Source of the DNA: Thermoplasmatota archaeon
Lineage (GTDB): Archaea; Thermoplasmatota; Penumbrarchaeia; Penumbrarchaeales; Penumbrarchaeaceae
Length of the DNA stretch: 6,700 bases
NCBI GenBank assembly: GCA_030600725.1
Contig: JAUVLN010000118.1
Location: 1-6,700 of the forward strand
Direction: 5' to 3'
The notes below the pieces were generated by a model. That model was given only the letters and a program-made list of their open reading frames with translations, made no database searches and had not been told where the DNA came from. Positions 5,871 through 6,700 of the stretch are shown here, piece after piece; the stretch's first letter is position 1, and each line of letters opens with the position of its first letter. Made by a program: the position numbers and the translations under genes.

Positions 5871-6227
5871 ATGAAGGAGATCGCCTCGAACAAGGTCGTC
5901 GTCCAGCGGTCCCGCTTCTTCGCCCACCTTTACCAGATCTCATCTGAAGATGAGATTATTTTGATATTGAAACTTCACAGGAGCAAATACCGGAAAGCCA
6001 ACCATCACTGCTACGGGATGAGGCTGAAAGGTGATGGAGGCGTCTTGGAGATCCAGAAGGATGACGGTGAGGTCGGTCACCCCGGAAAGGTCATCCTTGA
6101 GATGATGAGAAGGGAGGGGCTGGATCATCACGTTCTGATAATATCCCGGATATTTGGGGGGGTCAAGCTGGGAGTGGGGGGAGTCTCCCGTGCATTTCGG
6201 GAGGCGGGCTCCTCGCTGTTCGATTAG
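5871..6227 (+). CDS. IMPACT/YigZ N-terminal-domain protein (UPF0029), single domain
   Basis: This 118-aa protein consists only of the IMPACT N-terminal domain of the YigZ/IMPACT family. Bacterial YigZ is about 200 aa with a second C-terminal domain, which is absent here. Eukaryotic IMPACT/Yih1 modulates GCN2 signalling on translating ribosomes; the molecular role of archaeal members is not established, so no reaction is assigned. Motifs are SRFFAHL (14-20), KANHHCYGMRL (42-52), DDGEVGHPG (64-72) and RIFGGVKLGVGGVSRAF (93-109). The family motif after DDGE is usually P-x-G-T-A-G, so VGHPG is a variant. I place the start at the ATG at 5871: homology begins just after it, and it lies 26 bp behind the TATA core with no leader. 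The same frame is open back to an ATG at 5805, but that stretch contains the TATA box and resembles nothing. Confidence 0.88.
   Translation: MKEIASNKVVVQRSRFFAHLYQISSEDEIILILKLHRSKYRKANHHCYGMRLKGDGGVLEIQKDDGEVGHPGKVILEMMRREGLDHHVLIISRIFGGVKLGVGGVSRAFREAGSSLFD
5937..5956. repeat. Perfect 9-bp inverted repeat inside the IMPACT-family gene
   Basis: ATCTCATCT (5937-5945) and AGATGAGAT (5948-5956) are exact reverse complements around a 2-base centre. It lies in the codons for residues 23-29 (ISSEDEI). The spacer is too short for a good RNA hairpin, so as DNA it would look more like a dimer-binding site. It may be chance, since acidic and serine codons favour such words. Confidence 0.4.
6156..6181 (+). 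other. G-run cluster with canonical G-quadruplex pattern within the IMPACT-family gene
   Basis: Runs of 7 G (6156-6162), 3 G (6170-6172) and 6 G (6176-6181) satisfy the pattern of four G3 tracts with loops of 1, 7 and 3 bases. They encode the conserved FGGVKLGVGG segment, with GGG repeatedly chosen for glycine. Whether it folds is unknown; the glycine-rich protein motif alone could explain the richness in G. Confidence 0.4.
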
Positions 6228-6400
6228 TTGCATATAGGACATCTCTATGATGTATAGGAGCGGAATCGATCGTTACAACATTGTTTTATAATAGTATGAT
6301 AAACATTTTATATCGAGTAAATCTATCAATAGCAAATCGGCATCTGGATGTAATGATGCTGATCAATGATGCGAAATGAACGCCAGATGGGGGAATAAGA
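6228..6400. other. AT-rich intergenic region
   Basis: This 173-bp spacer between the IMPACT-family gene and the exported protein gene is much richer in A/T than the coding DNA. It contains two TATA-like elements, a T-rich tract at 6281-6287 that could end the upstream transcript, a direct repeat of TATAGGA at 6233-6239 and 6253-6259, and a direct repeat of AATGATGC at 6352-6359 and 6365-6372. I see no coding sequence, tRNA or clear hairpin terminator in it. Confidence 0.6.
6306..6314 (+). promoter_or_regulatory. TATA box candidate for the exported beta-helix protein
   Basis: TTTTATATC matches the archaeal TATA consensus and would start transcription near 6337, leaving a leader of about 64 bases. 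A second match, TTTTATAAT at 6284-6292, lies about 22 bp further upstream. Unlike larB and the IMPACT-family gene, this gene would have a leader, consistent with the G-rich ribosome site (GGGGG at 6389-6393) ahead of its ATG. Confidence 0.45.
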
Positions 6401-6700
6401 ATGTTGAAGGATTTGAAAACAATTGTAATACTGATCACATTGATATTCATCGGAACCGCGATGGTTCCAATTATCGGAGCGGCCGACGGAGATGATACGG
6501 TCGATATGATACCGGTTACCCGGGCGCCGACAAGGGACAACCTGCATGTGGGGGGAGGTCAACCCTACTCAACGATAGCCGATGCGATCGATGCGGCGTC
6601 GGATGGCGATACGATCGTCATCCATTCCGGGACCTATGCCGAAAGCGTGGTCGTCGACAAGGAGCTCACGCTTACCGGACAGGGGGGCACAGAACCGATC
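6401..6700 (+). CDS. Exported right-handed beta-helix protein, N-terminal part
   Basis: The first 100 codons of an open frame that continues beyond the window. Residues 1-28 form a signal peptide: K3 and K6, a hydrophobic core from about 8 to 25, and a small-residue exit at GAA (26-28), so the product is secreted or surface-anchored. A polar linker follows to about residue 48. Then HVGGGQPYSTIADAIDAAS (starting at 49), DGDTIVIHSGTYAESV (68-83) and KELTLTGQGG (87-96) form the opening coils of a pectate-lyase-like parallel beta-helix of the NosD/PbH1 type. This opening is typical of large archaeal surface proteins with many such repeats, but the function and full length cannot be told from here. 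An in-frame TGA at 6377-6379 limits the start, and ATG at 6401 follows a GGGGG ribosome site by 7 bases. Confidence 0.88.
   Translation, partial: MLKDLKTIVILITLIFIGTAMVPIIGAADGDDTVDMIPVTRAPTRDNLHVGGGQPYSTIADAIDAASDGDTIVIHSGTYAESVVVDKELTLTGQGGTEPI

Noticed and set aside
5791..5943. N-terminal extension of the dehydratase large subunit (start at 5943)
   Set aside because: The extra 51 residues are arginine-, serine- and proline-rich without family similarity, overlap the divergent gene and include the TATA core; homology begins at the ATG at 5790.
5861..5944. Small open frame starting at the ATG at 5861, 10 bases ahead of the IMPACT-family start
   Set aside because: It is out of frame, would lie upstream of the predicted transcription start, and its 27 codons read as a shifted shadow of the real gene.
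6351..6393. C/D-box small RNA suggested by TGATG and CTGA words
   Set aside because: The boxes are adjacent with no guide spacer between them and the C-box words are imperfect, so no sRNA layout can be drawn.
6286..6562. Two minus-strand open frames opposite the exported protein start
   Set aside because: They are antisense to a clear signal peptide and beta-helix start, and one of them runs into the AT-rich promoter region; neither resembles a known protein.

Overview
The window is archaeal chromosomal DNA. The main evidence is a complete ABCE1/Rli1 ribosome-recycling ATPase, the large subunit of the aconitase-X-type phosphomevalonate dehydratase of the archaeal mevalonate pathway, and TATA-box promoters about 26 bp ahead of start codons with no room for a leader. 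The many AGG arginine and ATA isoleucine codons fit this. A Thermoplasmatota-like euryarchaeon is my guess, based on general protein flavour and the secreted beta-helix protein at the right edge; no marker in the window proves it.

Layout, left to right. Positions 1-69 are a short intergenic stretch with a TATA-like run reading left, perhaps for a gene starting at position 14. Positions 70-828 (minus) encode LarB, the first enzyme of nickel-pincer nucleotide cofactor synthesis. A divergent intergenic region (829-921) holds a TATA element and a perfect 8-bp inverted repeat. It leads into a 579-aa plus-strand gene (922-2661) with a TTG start. I read this gene as a remote and apparently catalytically degenerate relative of maltokinase/aminoglycoside-phosphotransferase-like kinases; it is the least explained gene here. 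It converges with rli1 (2695-4527, minus). Directly upstream of rli1 in the same direction is the phosphomevalonate dehydratase large subunit (4567-5790, minus). A second divergent intergenic region (5791-5870) has a single near-symmetric TATA core and separates that gene from a short IMPACT/YigZ-type protein (5871-6227, plus). An AT-rich spacer (6228-6400) follows, then the start of an exported beta-helix protein (6401 to the window edge, plus) that runs off the window.

The genes do not form one pathway. They are housekeeping genes (isoprenoid lipid precursors, ribosome recycling), a cofactor gene, one orphan, and the first gene of what may be a cell-surface region. I see no tRNA, rRNA, CRISPR array, transposase or phage gene. 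The points most worth following are the degenerate kinase-like protein with its 5' hairpin, the repeated use of one TATA core between divergent genes, and the absence of partner genes (larC/larE/larA and the dehydratase small subunit).
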